NCBI GenBank assembly: GCA_017961345.1
Contig: JAGCXP010000017.1
Location: 1-35,968, forward strand
Direction: 5' to 3'
Length of the DNA stretch: 35,968 bases
From: Bacteroidales bacterium
GTDB taxonomy: Bacteria; Bacteroidota; Bacteroidia; Bacteroidales; UBA932
Below are positions 16,571-23,826 of the stretch, one piece after another (position 1 is the first letter of the stretch; each line of letters starts with the position of its first letter). The notes under the pieces are model-generated. The model had not been told where the DNA came from and ran no database searches. It was given only the letters and a program-made list of their open reading frames with translations. Position numbers and translations under genes: made by a program.

Positions 16571-18711
16571 TTCAGTACAATTCTAACCGTGCTGCCTTTG
16601 GAAAGCCGGCTTCCGGCCGCCGGGCTTTGACCGGCAACCCGTCCGACTCCGCTGTATTCGCACGTATATCCGTTGTTTTCCAGTTCATAGAGGGCTTCGT
16701 CCAGGCCGTGTCCCTTCAGGTCGGGCACGACGCCGTTTTCATGGGCGGTCATCTGCTCGCGACGGCTGCGCTCCAAAGAGCCCCTGCGTTCCTTGATCTT
16801 TTCCCCGTTCATGCAGTCCATGGCCCAGAGGTTGTCGCAGACCGCGCGCACCGTATTCGCAAAGACGCTTCCGTAGAGGCTGACTCTCCGCACTTCCTGG
16901 TAGCCGACCGCCATCACGGTGTACTTGGGGGCTTCGGCAGGGAAGAAGCCGATGAAGGTGCCGATGTTCTTGGTGGCGCCGTCGATGTTGGTGACGGGCC
17001 GGCCGTTTTTGTCGTAAATGGTCAGACGGCCCGTTCCGGTCTTGCCGGCAAAGCGGTAGGGGGCGTGTCGGAAACTCCAATAGGCCGTTCCGTTTTTCCC
17101 TTCCGTCACGCGGCAAAGGCCCTTGGTCAGGGTGTCGGCCGTGGATTTGCTGCAGATGGAGCGATCGATGCAGACGGGGTCGATGTGGTGGACGACCTTA
17201 CCTTCCTTTTCGATGGCTTCCACCAGATACGGCTTCATCATCCTTCCGCGGCCGGCGATGGCGTTGTAGAAGGTCAGCGTGTGCAGGGGCGTCAGGTCGA
17301 TGCTGCTGCCGATGGAGATGTTGGGCAGGGTGCTGCCGCTCCAGTTGGGCTGTCCCGGCTGGGGGATGATGGGAGCGGGCAGGCCGTGGATGTCGAAGTC
17401 GAAGTTCTCGTCGAGATGGAAACGGTGGAGCGCCCCGGTGTAGTCGGTGGGGTGCTCGCGGTAGTGCTGCCAGACGAGGGTGGAGAAGACGATGTTCGAG
17501 GAAATTTCCAGGCCCTCTCCGATGCAGATGCGTCCGCTCGGGTAACGGCTTTTGCCGGTGTGTTGCGTGTCGTCGCAGGTCCAACCCTGGAATTTGTAGA
17601 TGCCGCCGTAGGTGGGGACGGTGTCGCGCAGGTGCACCTTTCCGTCTTCGAGCAGGGCCATCAGGGTGGCCGCCTTGAACACCGAACCGGTCGCGCCCTT
17701 GTAGAGCACGGCGTAGTTGTAGTTCTCGACGTATTCGCCCTGTTCGTTTTTCTTGAGGTTGACCATCGCCCGGATGGCGCCGGTGGCTACTTCCATGATC
17801 AGCATGCAGCCGCCTTCGATGTCGTCGCGTAACGCAAAGGTCTTGCGGAGTTCGCGGTCGCAGAGGTTCTGCATATCCACATCGAGGGTGGTGCGCACAT
17901 CGTAGCCGTCCTTGACGCGGATGGGGCGGCTGCGGTGGTCCACGATCTTCTGTCCGCCGTCGGCGTTCATCAGTTTCTCCCAGCCCGGGGTGCCGCGCAG
18001 CAGACTGTCATAGGAGTATTCGATGCCGGTCTTGTTACCGCTGATGTTGCCTTTCTTGGGCAGGTAGCCGATGGTTCTTCTGGCCAGCGAGCCGTAGGGG
18101 TATTCACGGACCGACTCTTCCTCGAAGATGACGCCGCCCTTGTAGCGCCCGTCGCGGGCGAGGGGGAGTTCCTTGATGGCGAGCATGGACTCGTGGTCGA
18201 TGAATTCCGCCAGCTTGAGTGTGCGGCAGTTGTGCTCGCGGCCGTTGATAATCTCCCGGTAGAGGCGGTCAGCGCTCTTGCCGCCGAGGATTTTTTCCAA
18301 GCCTTCGCACAGTTTGCGGGCGTTTTCCCGCCAAATCTGTTCCATTTCCTTTCCGGTCAGGCGCACCGTGGAGTCTCTCCGGCCGACTTTGTAGTGGTAG
18401 GTGAATTGCTTTTCTTTCCAGTTCTCTTCGAATTCCCCTTTCCGGATGGCGCAGTCGATGATGACGTGGTAGTTGGGAACGGCCATGGCCATCGGCCTTC
18501 CATCCCGCGCCAAGATGCTGCCCCGCTCGGGGTGAATGACCCGCTCTTCCATCCGGGGGAGGAAGAACACCTTGGTCTTTTCGTCCGGCTTCCAGAAGAA
18601 CTGAATGTGGATGATGGCGGCGATGGACAGCGCCGCGAGAAGGAAGTACACGACGTGGAAGACGCCCATCGAGCGTCCCGTCTCGTTCTTCTTTTGTCTG
18701 CGTGCTGCCAT
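16567..18711 (-). CDS. ftsI: Septal transpeptidase FtsI (PBP3) with C-terminal PASTA domain
   Basis: A 714-aa class B penicillin-binding protein that cross-links septal peptidoglycan as partner of FtsW. It has a basic N-terminus, one TM helix (about 15-38), a dimerisation domain with R-G-S-I-L-A-R-D-G, then the transpeptidase domain: S-V-F-K with nucleophile Ser343, S-S-N (404-406) and K-T-G (557-559). The last ~60 residues (V-V-P-D-L-K-G-H onward) are a PASTA domain, common in Bacteroidetes FtsI. It is separated from the FtsL-like gene by 74 bp and overlaps murE by 4 nt. Confidence 0.97.
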   Translation of the reverse strand: MAARRQKKNETGRSMGVFHVVYFLLAALSIAAIIHIQFFWKPDEKTKVFFLPRMEERVIHPERGSILARDGRPMAMAVPNYHVIIDCAIRKGEFEENWKEKQFTYHYKVGRRDSTVRLTGKEMEQIWRENARKLCEGLEKILGGKSADRLYREIINGREHNCRTLKLAEFIDHESMLAIKELPLARDGRYKGGVIFEEESVREYPYGSLARRTIGYLPKKGNISGNKTGIEYSYDSLLRGTPGWEKLMNADGGQKIVDHRSRPIRVKDGYDVRTTLDVDMQNLCDRELRKTFALRDDIEGGCMLIMEVATGAIRAMVNLKKNEQGEYVENYNYAVLYKGATGSVFKAATLMALLEDGKVHLRDTVPTYGGIYKFQGWTCDDTQHTGKSRYPSGRICIGEGLEISSNIVFSTLVWQHYREHPTDYTGALHRFHLDENFDFDIHGLPAPIIPQPGQPNWSGSTLPNISIGSSIDLTPLHTLTFYNAIAGRGRMMKPYLVEAIEKEGKVVHHIDPVCIDRSICSKSTADTLTKGLCRVTEGKNGTAYWSFRHAPYRFAGKTGTGRLTIYDKNGRPVTNIDGATKNIGTFIGFFPAEAPKYTVMAVGYQEVRRVSLYGSVFANTVRAVCDNLWAMDCMNGEKIKERRGSLERSRREQMTAHENGVVPDLKGHGLDEALYELENNGYTCEYSGVGRVAGQSPAAGSRLSKGSTVRIVLK

Positions 18712-18785
18712 ATCTTTTTGCCTTTCGTTCTTGCTTTTGCTTTTGCTTTGCCTGTCTGTCTCTATCTACCTGCTTGTTAGTTGTC

Positions 18786-19115
18786 TTACTCGATGCGGGT
18801 GGCGGGCTTTTTCGGCAGGCCGATGTCCGTGCTGCGCTCGCGAAGCACCCGTTCCACATTCTCGAGCTTGCGCTGAGCGGTGTAGGTTTTCGTCTTGAGG
18901 CTCAACTCGATTTTGAGGTCCTCCAGGATGAGCTTGTTTTTCTCCACGGTGGAGAGCGTCGCATCGATGAAGATGCCGAGTACGATGTACAGCGAGATGG
19001 TCACGACCACGCAGAAAATCTGCGGCAGGTAGTGTCCTACCTTGAAGTCCGCCAGGATCTCGCCGCTCATTAGGTGGCTGAGTCCGCGAACGATCGCACC
19101 GAGAATCTTTTTCAT
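18786..19115 (-). CDS. FtsL-like divisome protein
   Basis: A 109-aa protein with a short cytoplasmic N-terminus, one TM helix (about 28-52) and a predicted coiled coil after it (55-95, rich in Glu/Lys/Leu). This architecture matches the FtsL-like proteins encoded between rsmH and ftsI in Bacteroidetes. Such proteins pair with FtsB/FtsQ and activate FtsWI. The assignment rests on position and architecture, because FtsL sequences are poorly conserved. Its ATG overlaps the rsmH stop by 4 nt. Confidence 0.85.
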   Translation of the reverse strand: MKKILGAIVRGLSHLMSGEILADFKVGHYLPQIFCVVVTISLYIVLGIFIDATLSTVEKNKLILEDLKIELSLKTKTYTAQRKLENVERVLRERSTDIGLPKKPATRIE

Positions 19116-20206
19116 TTCGCCGTCCCTCCTTTCGCTTGCTTGCCTGCCAGGCTCTCTTTCCGGCTCGTCCGCTCGCTCTTCGCTCCCTCGTTCCGGCTCT
19201 TGCCGCCGCTGCGCTTTTCTCCGCAGGCGCTCTTCGCTCCCTCGTTCCGGCTCTTGCCGCCGCTGAGCTTTTCTCCGCAGGCGCTCTCCGCTCCCTCGCC
19301 GACTTTTACGGCAACCCGCATCTTGGCGCTGCGGGCGCGGGTGTTGGCGGAGATTTCCGCCTCGGCGGGCAGCAGCGGTTTGCGCCCCTCGGCCTGCAAC
19401 GGGGCCTGAATACGGCCGTAGAGGTCTTTCTCCAGGCGGCCTTCCACATTGCCGCAGCGGATGAAATTCTTGACCATCCGATCTTCCAGCGAGTGGTAGG
19501 TGATGACCACCAGCCGTCCGCCGGGTTTGAGGCTGTCCGAGGCCCCTTCGAGGAATTTTTCGAGGCTGCGCATTTCATCGTTCACCTCAATTCGCAGGGC
19601 CTGATAGACTTTCGCGAGGTATTTGTGGGCAGCGACGGCGGGGCAGAAGGGCTCCAAAACGGCGTTCAGCCGACTGGTCGTCGCAATTTCTCCCTTCGCG
19701 CGCTCGCGTATGAGTGCATCCGCCACGCGGCGGGCGTTATCCACCTCTCCGTAGAGATAAAAAATCTTTTCGAGTTCTTCCTGCGGGTAGCCGTTCACGA
19801 CGTCTTTTGCGCTCTTTTCGCCGGCGGCGTTCATCCGCATGTCCAGCGGGGCGTCGAAACGGAAGGAAAAACCGCGTTCCGCCGTGTCGAACTGGTGCGA
19901 GGAGACGCCGAGGTCGGCAAGGATTCCGTCAATGCCACCGGGGTATCCGTAATAGAGCACGTAGTTGTGGATGAAGCGGAAATTGTTGCTAACCAGGGTG
20001 AAACGCGAATCGTCCGGAGCGTTGGCGCTCGCGTCCTCGTCGCGGTCAAAGGCAATCAGGCGGCCCTTGTCCGAGAGGCGGGAGAGGATTTCGCGGGAGT
20101 GCCCGCCACCGCCGAACGTGGCGTCGGCATAGACACCATCGCGGTCGCTTCCGAGCAGTGCGTTGACACTTTCTTGGAGCAGAACGGGAATATGATAAGC
20201 TTGCAT
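19112..20206 (-). CDS. rsmH: 16S rRNA (cytosine(1402)-N4)-methyltransferase RsmH
   Basis: A 364-aa SAM-dependent methyltransferase acting on C1402 of 16S rRNA. The SAM loop is T-F-G-G-G-G-H-S (30-37). D-L-G-V-S-S-H-Q-F-D and Y-H-S-L-E-D-R-M-V-K-N-F are family signatures. The start at 20206 is chosen because the family N-terminus H-I-P-V-L-L-Q-E begins there, 13 bp after mraZ. The C-terminus carries a Lys/Gly/Ser-rich extension built from an 18-aa repeat (see 19175-19298) that is not part of the enzyme fold. Confidence 0.96.
   Translation of the reverse strand: MQAYHIPVLLQESVNALLGSDRDGVYADATFGGGGHSREILSRLSDKGRLIAFDRDEDASANAPDDSRFTLVSNNFRFIHNYVLYYGYPGGIDGILADLGVSSHQFDTAERGFSFRFDAPLDMRMNAAGEKSAKDVVNGYPQEELEKIFYLYGEVDNARRVADALIRERAKGEIATTSRLNAVLEPFCPAVAAHKYLAKVYQALRIEVNDEMRSLEKFLEGASDSLKPGGRLVVITYHSLEDRMVKNFIRCGNVEGRLEKDLYGRIQAPLQAEGRKPLLPAEAEISANTRARSAKMRVAVKVGEGAESACGEKLSGGKSRNEGAKSACGEKRSGGKSRNEGAKSERTSRKESLAGKQAKGGTAK
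19175..19298 (-). repeat. 54-bp in-frame tandem repeat at the 3' end of rsmH
   Basis: Units at 19175-19228 and 19229-19282 are nearly identical, with a partial third unit from 19283. The 54-bp period encodes an 18-residue unit containing S-A-C-G-E-K and S-G-G-K-S-R-N-E. Confidence 0.9.
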
Positions 20207-20219
20207 AGGCCCCCTCCCG

Positions 20220-20657
20220 CTATTTCGAAAGGGTTTGTGCCAACGCCGCCATCTCGTCTTCTCCGAGGGCGGATGCTTCGAAAGATTCCCGGGCCCAGAG
20301 TTCGATTTTGTGGTCGGCGCCGAGGAAGACAACCTCTTTCTGCACGCCGATGCTCTGCAGCAGTTTGTCGGGGATGTTGATGCGTCCCAGTTTCCCGTCG
20401 GGGCAGACCAGGGCGCGGCTGCGCATATATTCGCGCCAGAAACGTTCATGCTCAGGCTTGAAGAAGTCGAGCCGCGCTTTGATTTCTTCGCTCTGCCGTT
20501 CCCACTCCGCGTAGGTAAAAATTTCCAGGCAGGGCTCGTACAAGTTCTTGCGCACGACCAGCCGGGTGTCGTTCATCAGGGCCTTGAAGTCGGCAGGGAA
20601 GACTACCCTTCCCTTGTCGTCCACTTTCGCTGAATATTCCCCGATGAATTTAATCAT
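20220..20657 (-). CDS. mraZ: Transcriptional regulator MraZ
   Basis: A 145-aa AbrB-like DNA-binding protein, first gene of the dcw cluster. Two MraZ half-domains are visible: F-I-G-E-Y-S-A-K-V-D-D-K-G-R-V-V-F-P near the N-terminus and a second with C-P-D-G-K-L-G-R-I-N-I-P. The start at 20657 is preferred over longer in-frame starts because the family N-terminus begins there and a -7 box lies at 20681-20688. MraZ normally binds repeats at its own promoter and tunes dcw expression; matching boxes are present at 20697-20736. Confidence 0.95.
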   Translation of the reverse strand: MIKFIGEYSAKVDDKGRVVFPADFKALMNDTRLVVRKNLYEPCLEIFTYAEWERQSEEIKARLDFFKPEHERFWREYMRSRALVCPDGKLGRINIPDKLLQSIGVQKEVVFLGADHKIELWARESFEASALGEDEMAALAQTLSK

Positions 20658-20680
20658 GTCCGTCGCTGATAACTTGTCTG

Positions 20681-20688
20681 CAAATATA
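20681..20688 (-). promoter_or_regulatory. -7 box of the mraZ/dcw promoter
   Basis: TATATTTG on the minus strand fits TAnnTTTG, with a start predicted near 20674, about 17 nt before the mraZ ATG. No clear TTTG lies at -33; that position is covered by the MraZ-type boxes. Confidence 0.6.
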
Positions 20689-20696
20689 GGAAAAGT

Positions 20697-20736
20697 TTTC
20701 CATTTTTTTACATTTTCTTCCACTTTTTTCCACAAA
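20697..20736 (-). promoter_or_regulatory. Four 10-bp MraZ-type boxes
   Basis: On the minus strand four contiguous 10-bp units read TTTGTGGAAA, AAAGTGGAAG, AAAATGTAAA and AAAATGGAAA (20736 to 20697). Known MraZ operators are direct repeats with a TGG core at about 10-11 bp spacing upstream of mraZ. Spacing, core and position all fit autoregulation of the dcw promoter. Confidence 0.65.
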
Positions 20737-20765
20737 GTTATCAACAGGTGTCACAGGGCAGTAGG

Positions 20766-20817
20766 GAGCAGGAGGGGAGGCTTCGCCATTTAGGGGGAAA
20801 CCCCTCTGCCCTGCTCC
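20766..20817. repeat. G-rich imperfect inverted repeat
   Basis: Arms at about 20766-20781 and 20801-20817 are nearly complementary (both read GGAGCAGG- at the outer end) with an ~19-nt loop. The arms resemble those of stem-loop elements A-C but the conserved core is absent. Confidence 0.55.
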
Positions 20818-20925
20818 GCTTATCGGGGGCTTACGGACAGGGGGTGGGGCGCTTCGCAAACAAGCCGCAAACGCTATCCCCCGGCTCCGCTTGTCGGGGG
20901 CTTACGGACAGGGGGTGGGGGCGCT
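20813..20925. repeat. Two ~41-bp direct repeats
   Basis: 20813-20853 and 20884-20925 share GGGGGCTTACGGACAGGGGG and flanking bases, with only one substitution and one G-run length change. No gene is associated. Confidence 0.85.
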
Positions 20926-21115
20926 CGTCAGTTAGCGGCTGTCAGCTATTCATTGGTCAAAAAATCGCCCAATTTTCGGCCAATCCGGTTCTCCAGCACC
21001 TAGTCGGGCAAAAGTGCGCGTGCACGCGTGACCAACGGCGTGCTGGAGCATAGCTTCACGCTGTTTTAGGCCCGAAAACGAAGTGGCGCCGTGCGGGGAG
21101 GATCAAAATGAAAAA

Positions 21116-21131
21116 TCACAATATCTTGTGA
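21116..21131. promoter_or_regulatory. Operator-like palindrome O1 of the hip operon
   Basis: TCACAATATCTTGTGA has perfect 6-bp arms (TCACAA/TTGTGA). It lies just upstream of the predicted -33 region of hipS. A sister site is at 21177-21192. Confidence 0.65.
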
Positions 21132-21136
21132 AATTC

Positions 21137-21168
21137 TTGCATTTTTAACGATATTTTGCTTATTTTTG
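21137..21168 (+). promoter_or_regulatory. Promoter of hipS-hipT-hipB
   Basis: TTG (21137-21139) and TATTTTTG (21161-21168) separated by 21 bp approximate the Bacteroidetes consensus. The start is predicted near 21175, bracketed by the two palindromes. Confidence 0.55.
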
Positions 21169-21176
21169 CAAGGAAA

Positions 21177-21192
21177 TTACAATATATTGTGA
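21177..21192. promoter_or_regulatory. Operator-like palindrome O2 of the hip operon
   Basis: TTACAATATATTGTGA matches O1 at 14 of 16 positions. Its centre is 61 bp from that of O1, about six helical turns. It covers the predicted transcript start and ends 2 bp before the hipS ATG. Confidence 0.65.
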
Positions 21193-21194
21193 TT

Positions 21195-21512
21195 ATGAGG
21201 CTTGCAGAAGTATATGTGAATGGTGTTTATGCCGGCTTGTTGACGGAAGAGGCGAAGGGTTATCGCTTTGCTTATGATGAGGAATATGTGCAAGGAGGAA
21301 ACACGTTGCCTGTTTGTCTGGCGCTACCAGTGAGAAGTGAACCCTATGAGTCTTATGTCCTGTTTCCCTTTTTTAGCAATTTGCTTTCTGAGGGAAGTAA
21401 CAGGGTTTTTCAAACTCGCTATCATCATCTTCGCCCGGAAGATGACTTCGGTTTGCTGTTGGCAACGGCCGGGTATGATACGATTGGTAATGTAACAGTG
21501 CGGCCGCGATGA
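21195..21512 (+). CDS. hipS: HipS-like protein (HipA N-terminal subdomain)
   Basis: A 105-aa protein equivalent to the N-terminal subdomain of HipA (Couple_hipA type), here on its own. E-V-Y-V-N-G-V-Y-A-G-L-L-T-E-E and P-F-F-S-N-L-L-S-E-G-S-N-R are typical. In the tripartite HipBST system of enteropathogenic E. coli the detached subdomain HipS acts as the antitoxin of kinase HipT. The start at 21195 follows operator O2; an upstream in-frame ATG at 21156 would precede the promoter -7 box and is rejected. The stop overlaps hipT by 4 nt. Confidence 0.85.
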   Translation: MRLAEVYVNGVYAGLLTEEAKGYRFAYDEEYVQGGNTLPVCLALPVRSEPYESYVLFPFFSNLLSEGSNRVFQTRYHHLRPEDDFGLLLATAGYDTIGNVTVRPR

Positions 21513-22462
21513 AAGATTTTTCGAAGAAAGAATGTCAGGATCTATTTGACGGGAAAAGGGTTTCTTCCCTTCTGCCGTATGACTCCCTGGATGAAAGCGC
21601 GCAGGTGCGGCAGATGATTCAGGATGGGAGTGGACATCTATCCATTTCAGGTGCGCAGGAAAAGTATGCCATGGTTGAAGATAATGGAATCTTGCGTTTT
21701 AGCAGAAAAGGCGAGAGCGGACATTATATTTTGAAACCGGTTCCTTCTGATGCCCGTTTCTCTTTCAGGGAGGATATGCCGGCCAATGAGTATTTGACCA
21801 TGCATTTGGCAAAAACCGCATATCATCTTCCCGTGGCGGCATATGGGCTGGTTTGGTTCGGGAATGGTCAGCCGGCTTATTTGACGCGCCGTTTTGACTA
21901 TCTCCCGAATGGTGGAAAAGCGGCCATGGAAGATTTGGCTTCATTGGCAGGTCTCAACAGGGAGAATTCGGGAGAAAACTATAAGTACCACCTCAGTTAT
22001 GAGGATTGTGCCTTTTGGATTGCGCGTTATTGCCCGGCCTCAAAAGTAGAATTGTTGCGTTTCTACCGATACGTAATCTTCAACTACCTCTTCTGTAATG
22101 CGGATGCCCACTTGAAAAACTTTTCGTTGATGGATGATGGAAAAGGTTTTTACCGACTTTCTCCCGGGTATGATCTGTTGAATACTCTTCTTCATTTATC
22201 CTCACCCATTTTTGCTTTGGAAAAGGGATTGTTCAAGGAGGGAACTCCCATTTTAGATACGACACCGATAGGACGACCTATGTTTGAGGAGTTTGGACAT
22301 AGGATTGGCTTGCCCGAGCGAGTCGTACAAAAAGAATTGGAGTTCTTCGCAGAAGACAAAGAAGAGGTGTTTGACCTCATAGAGGAGAGTTTGCTCTCTG
22401 ATGACGCCCGCAAGAGTTATAAGGCATTCTTTGAATACCGATTGTCAACGATGCAGTTATGA
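21509..22462 (+). CDS. hipT: HipT-like serine/threonine kinase toxin
   Basis: A 317-aa HipA-family kinase lacking the N-terminal subdomain. The Gly-rich loop contains S-I-S-G-A-Q-E-K (45-52). The S-I-S triplet corresponds to the two-serine autophosphorylation motif described for HipT, whereas canonical HipA has a single loop serine. Lys76 in Y-I-L-K-P should bind ATP; N-A-D-A-H-L-K-N (197-204) is the catalytic loop and Asp222 in P-G-Y-D-L-L the metal ligand. HipA and HipT phosphorylate aminoacyl-tRNA synthetases; the target here is unknown. All key residues are present, so it should be active. Confidence 0.88.
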   Translation: MKDFSKKECQDLFDGKRVSSLLPYDSLDESAQVRQMIQDGSGHLSISGAQEKYAMVEDNGILRFSRKGESGHYILKPVPSDARFSFREDMPANEYLTMHLAKTAYHLPVAAYGLVWFGNGQPAYLTRRFDYLPNGGKAAMEDLASLAGLNRENSGENYKYHLSYEDCAFWIARYCPASKVELLRFYRYVIFNYLFCNADAHLKNFSLMDDGKGFYRLSPGYDLLNTLLHLSSPIFALEKGLFKEGTPILDTTPIGRPMFEEFGHRIGLPERVVQKELEFFAEDKEEVFDLIEESLLSDDARKSYKAFFEYRLSTMQL

Positions 22463-22677
22463 ATAAGATAGCCACACAGATTAAGAATCAGCGAAAAGCG
22501 TTAAATCTCAGTCAGTTGGAACTGGCGGAGCTATCGGGAGTGGGAATTAATACCCTAGTGGCGATAGAGCGCGCGCAGGGGAATCCCTCATTGAAAGTGT
22601 TACTGAAACTGGCTGACTGTCTAGGCTTGGAGTTGTCGTTTACCCCGAAGCGCATAACTGGCCAAGGTATGCGATAA
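22459..22677 (+). CDS. hipB: HipB-like HTH regulator
   Basis: A 72-aa XRE-type helix-turn-helix protein. L-N-L-S-Q-L-E-L-A-E-L-S-G-V-G-I-N-T-L-V-A-I-E-R (16-38) forms the HTH, followed by the dimer helix with L-K-V-L-L-K-L-A-D-C-L-G. Overlap with hipT by 4 nt makes this the third gene of the operon, so the order is S-T-B rather than the B-S-T of E. coli. It probably binds the two TCACAATAT-type palindromes upstream of hipS and autorepresses. Confidence 0.87.
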   Translation: MNKIATQIKNQRKALNLSQLELAELSGVGINTLVAIERAQGNPSLKVLLKLADCLGLELSFTPKRITGQGMR

Positions 22678-22719
22678 AATCTGGAGGCACCCTGTCCCTT
22701 CGTCTAAAAGTAAATTGAG

Positions 22720-23112
22720 TTACTTTGTGACGCTATCCGGTGAGGCCGAATTGCCGAAGGACGAGGTGTTTTCAACAAGGTTTTCGGGATTTTTTGACGT
22801 ATTGTTGAGCGCTTTTAGCTGCTCGTTGATATTAAACAAATTTCGAGACATGTTAATCCATATTTTCAATCTAGCCCAGATTAACAATACGAACAGTAGA
22901 TTAACAGCGCCCGCGATGATAAATAGAATTCCCGTTAGAATTGATAAATCTTTGGCGAAACTACTATCCGCTGCTAGGGCAATAATAATTATCAGCCCCA
23001 AGACAATCAATCCAATGGATATGATTCCACCGAGATGTTCAAAAATTTCGTTTACGGTGTTAAGCAACGATTCTGCAGAAGCGTCTGTTTTGTGATTTTT
23101 AGTTTTTTTCAT
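22720..23112 (-). CDS. Two-TM membrane protein of a nuclease cassette
   Basis: A 130-aa protein of unknown function. Residues 1-28 are soluble and charged; TM1 is about 29-48 and TM2 about 58-80, with a short loop between; an Asn/Ser-rich cytoplasmic-type tail with helix-forming I-N-E-Q-L-K-A-L follows. No signal peptide or catalytic motif is seen. It starts 21 bp after the stop of the PD-(D/E)XK-like gene with no intervening promoter, so the two are likely co-transcribed. It converges on hipB with no clear terminator between. AT-rich compared with the dcw genes, which suggests recent acquisition. Confidence 0.7.
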   Translation of the reverse strand: MKKTKNHKTDASAESLLNTVNEIFEHLGGIISIGLIVLGLIIIIALAADSSFAKDLSILTGILFIIAGAVNLLFVLLIWARLKIWINMSRNLFNINEQLKALNNTSKNPENLVENTSSFGNSASPDSVTK

Positions 23113-23133
23113 GATATTTAGAATTGTTTGATT

Positions 23134-23733
23134 TCATTGAATGCGGAAGTCTTGTAAATCAGAGCAATCGAATCTGGTCGTAACGCCCCCGTTGATTATT
23201 TCCATAAAGATAAACCATTGGGCCCTCTTCTGTTCCAGATAAGTTCCCAGGCGTTGTTTTGCTTCTTTCATGCATTTATTGAGTTCTTCGGTCTTACAAT
23301 TTTTTGAGTGGGAGGAATGTCCATAATAAACTACTACAGAAATTGCCTTGCGAATGTGATTTCTGGCATCCAGAAGTTTCATATAGTCATAAATAATCCC
23401 CTCTTTGTTGAAATGGGTGGACATCTTGAATTCTATAGCAACATCTGGTTCGTCAGCGTGCCCAATGGCGAAATCAATAAATCCAGACGAGCCTTCCGGG
23501 CCTGCTACTTGATAATGTCCATTGACCCTTTGATATAACCCTCTGTTTTTATTTCTGTAAACATTCGTCGCCCATTCGGGGGGTAGTTTTGAGTGATAGT
23601 CTAGAGATAGAGGATAGTCTTGTTGAATGCGGTGGGAAAAAAGATGATGCAGATATCTTTCGTTGAGATGAGTAGTGGAATCAATGTCGCCTATTTCGTT
23701 GATAAGATTAAGAATATGCTGCTCAATATCCAT
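23134..23733 (-). CDS. PD-(D/E)XK nuclease-like protein
   Basis: A 199-aa soluble protein. G-F-I-D-F-A-I-G (Asp87) followed by V-A-I-E-F-K-M (Glu101-x-Lys103) is the D-(X)n-E-x-K core of the PD-(D/E)XK nuclease fold. An N-terminal helical part (N-E-R-Y-L-H-H-L-F-S-H-R) precedes it. The start at 23733 is chosen over one at 23766 because the likely -7 box (23764-23771) would overlap the longer start. It may be a restriction-type or defence nuclease, or an inactive relative; substrate unknown. It is the upstream gene of a two-gene unit with the two-TM protein. Confidence 0.7.
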   Translation of the reverse strand: MDIEQHILNLINEIGDIDSTTHLNERYLHHLFSHRIQQDYPLSLDYHSKLPPEWATNVYRNKNRGLYQRVNGHYQVAGPEGSSGFIDFAIGHADEPDVAIEFKMSTHFNKEGIIYDYMKLLDARNHIRKAISVVVYYGHSSHSKNCKTEELNKCMKEAKQRLGTYLEQKRAQWFIFMEIINGGVTTRFDCSDLQDFRIQ

Positions 23734-23763
23734 AATTAAGACCCTCGGCTGATGAATAATAAA

Positions 23764-23771
23764 CAAAAGTA
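23764..23771 (-). promoter_or_regulatory. -7 box of the nuclease/TM cassette
   Basis: TACTTTTG on the minus strand fits TAnnTTTG. A weak TTG lies 22 bp further upstream (23796-23794). The predicted start near 23757 leaves about 24 nt before the preferred ATG. Confidence 0.5.
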
Positions 23772-23826
23772 GAGATATTGTTGTTCATATTGGCAACATC
23801 TTGTCTCCTTTTGGTTGGCATGTCAA

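Larger units (their letters stand above)
20658..21194. other. Gene-free stretch between mraZ and hipS
   Basis: 537 bp divide two divergent units. From left to right: mraZ -7 box, four MraZ-type boxes, a G-rich inverted repeat (20766-20817), two ~41-bp direct repeats (20813-20853, 20884-20925), a 9-bp inverted repeat CTCCAGCAC/GTGCTGGAG (20991-20999, 21040-21048) enclosing the 12-bp palindrome CGCGTGCACGCG (21017-21028), and the hip operators and promoter. A near-match to a DnaA box (TTATCAACA, 20738-20746) is probably chance. Confidence 0.7.

Noticed and set aside
20738..20746. DnaA-box-like TTATCAACA near mraZ, hinting at an origin
   Set aside because: A single imperfect match without a box cluster or dnaA/dnaN neighbours.
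20991..21048. Integron attC site
   Set aside because: The inverted repeat lacks the conserved attC core boxes, and no integrase or cassette array is visible.
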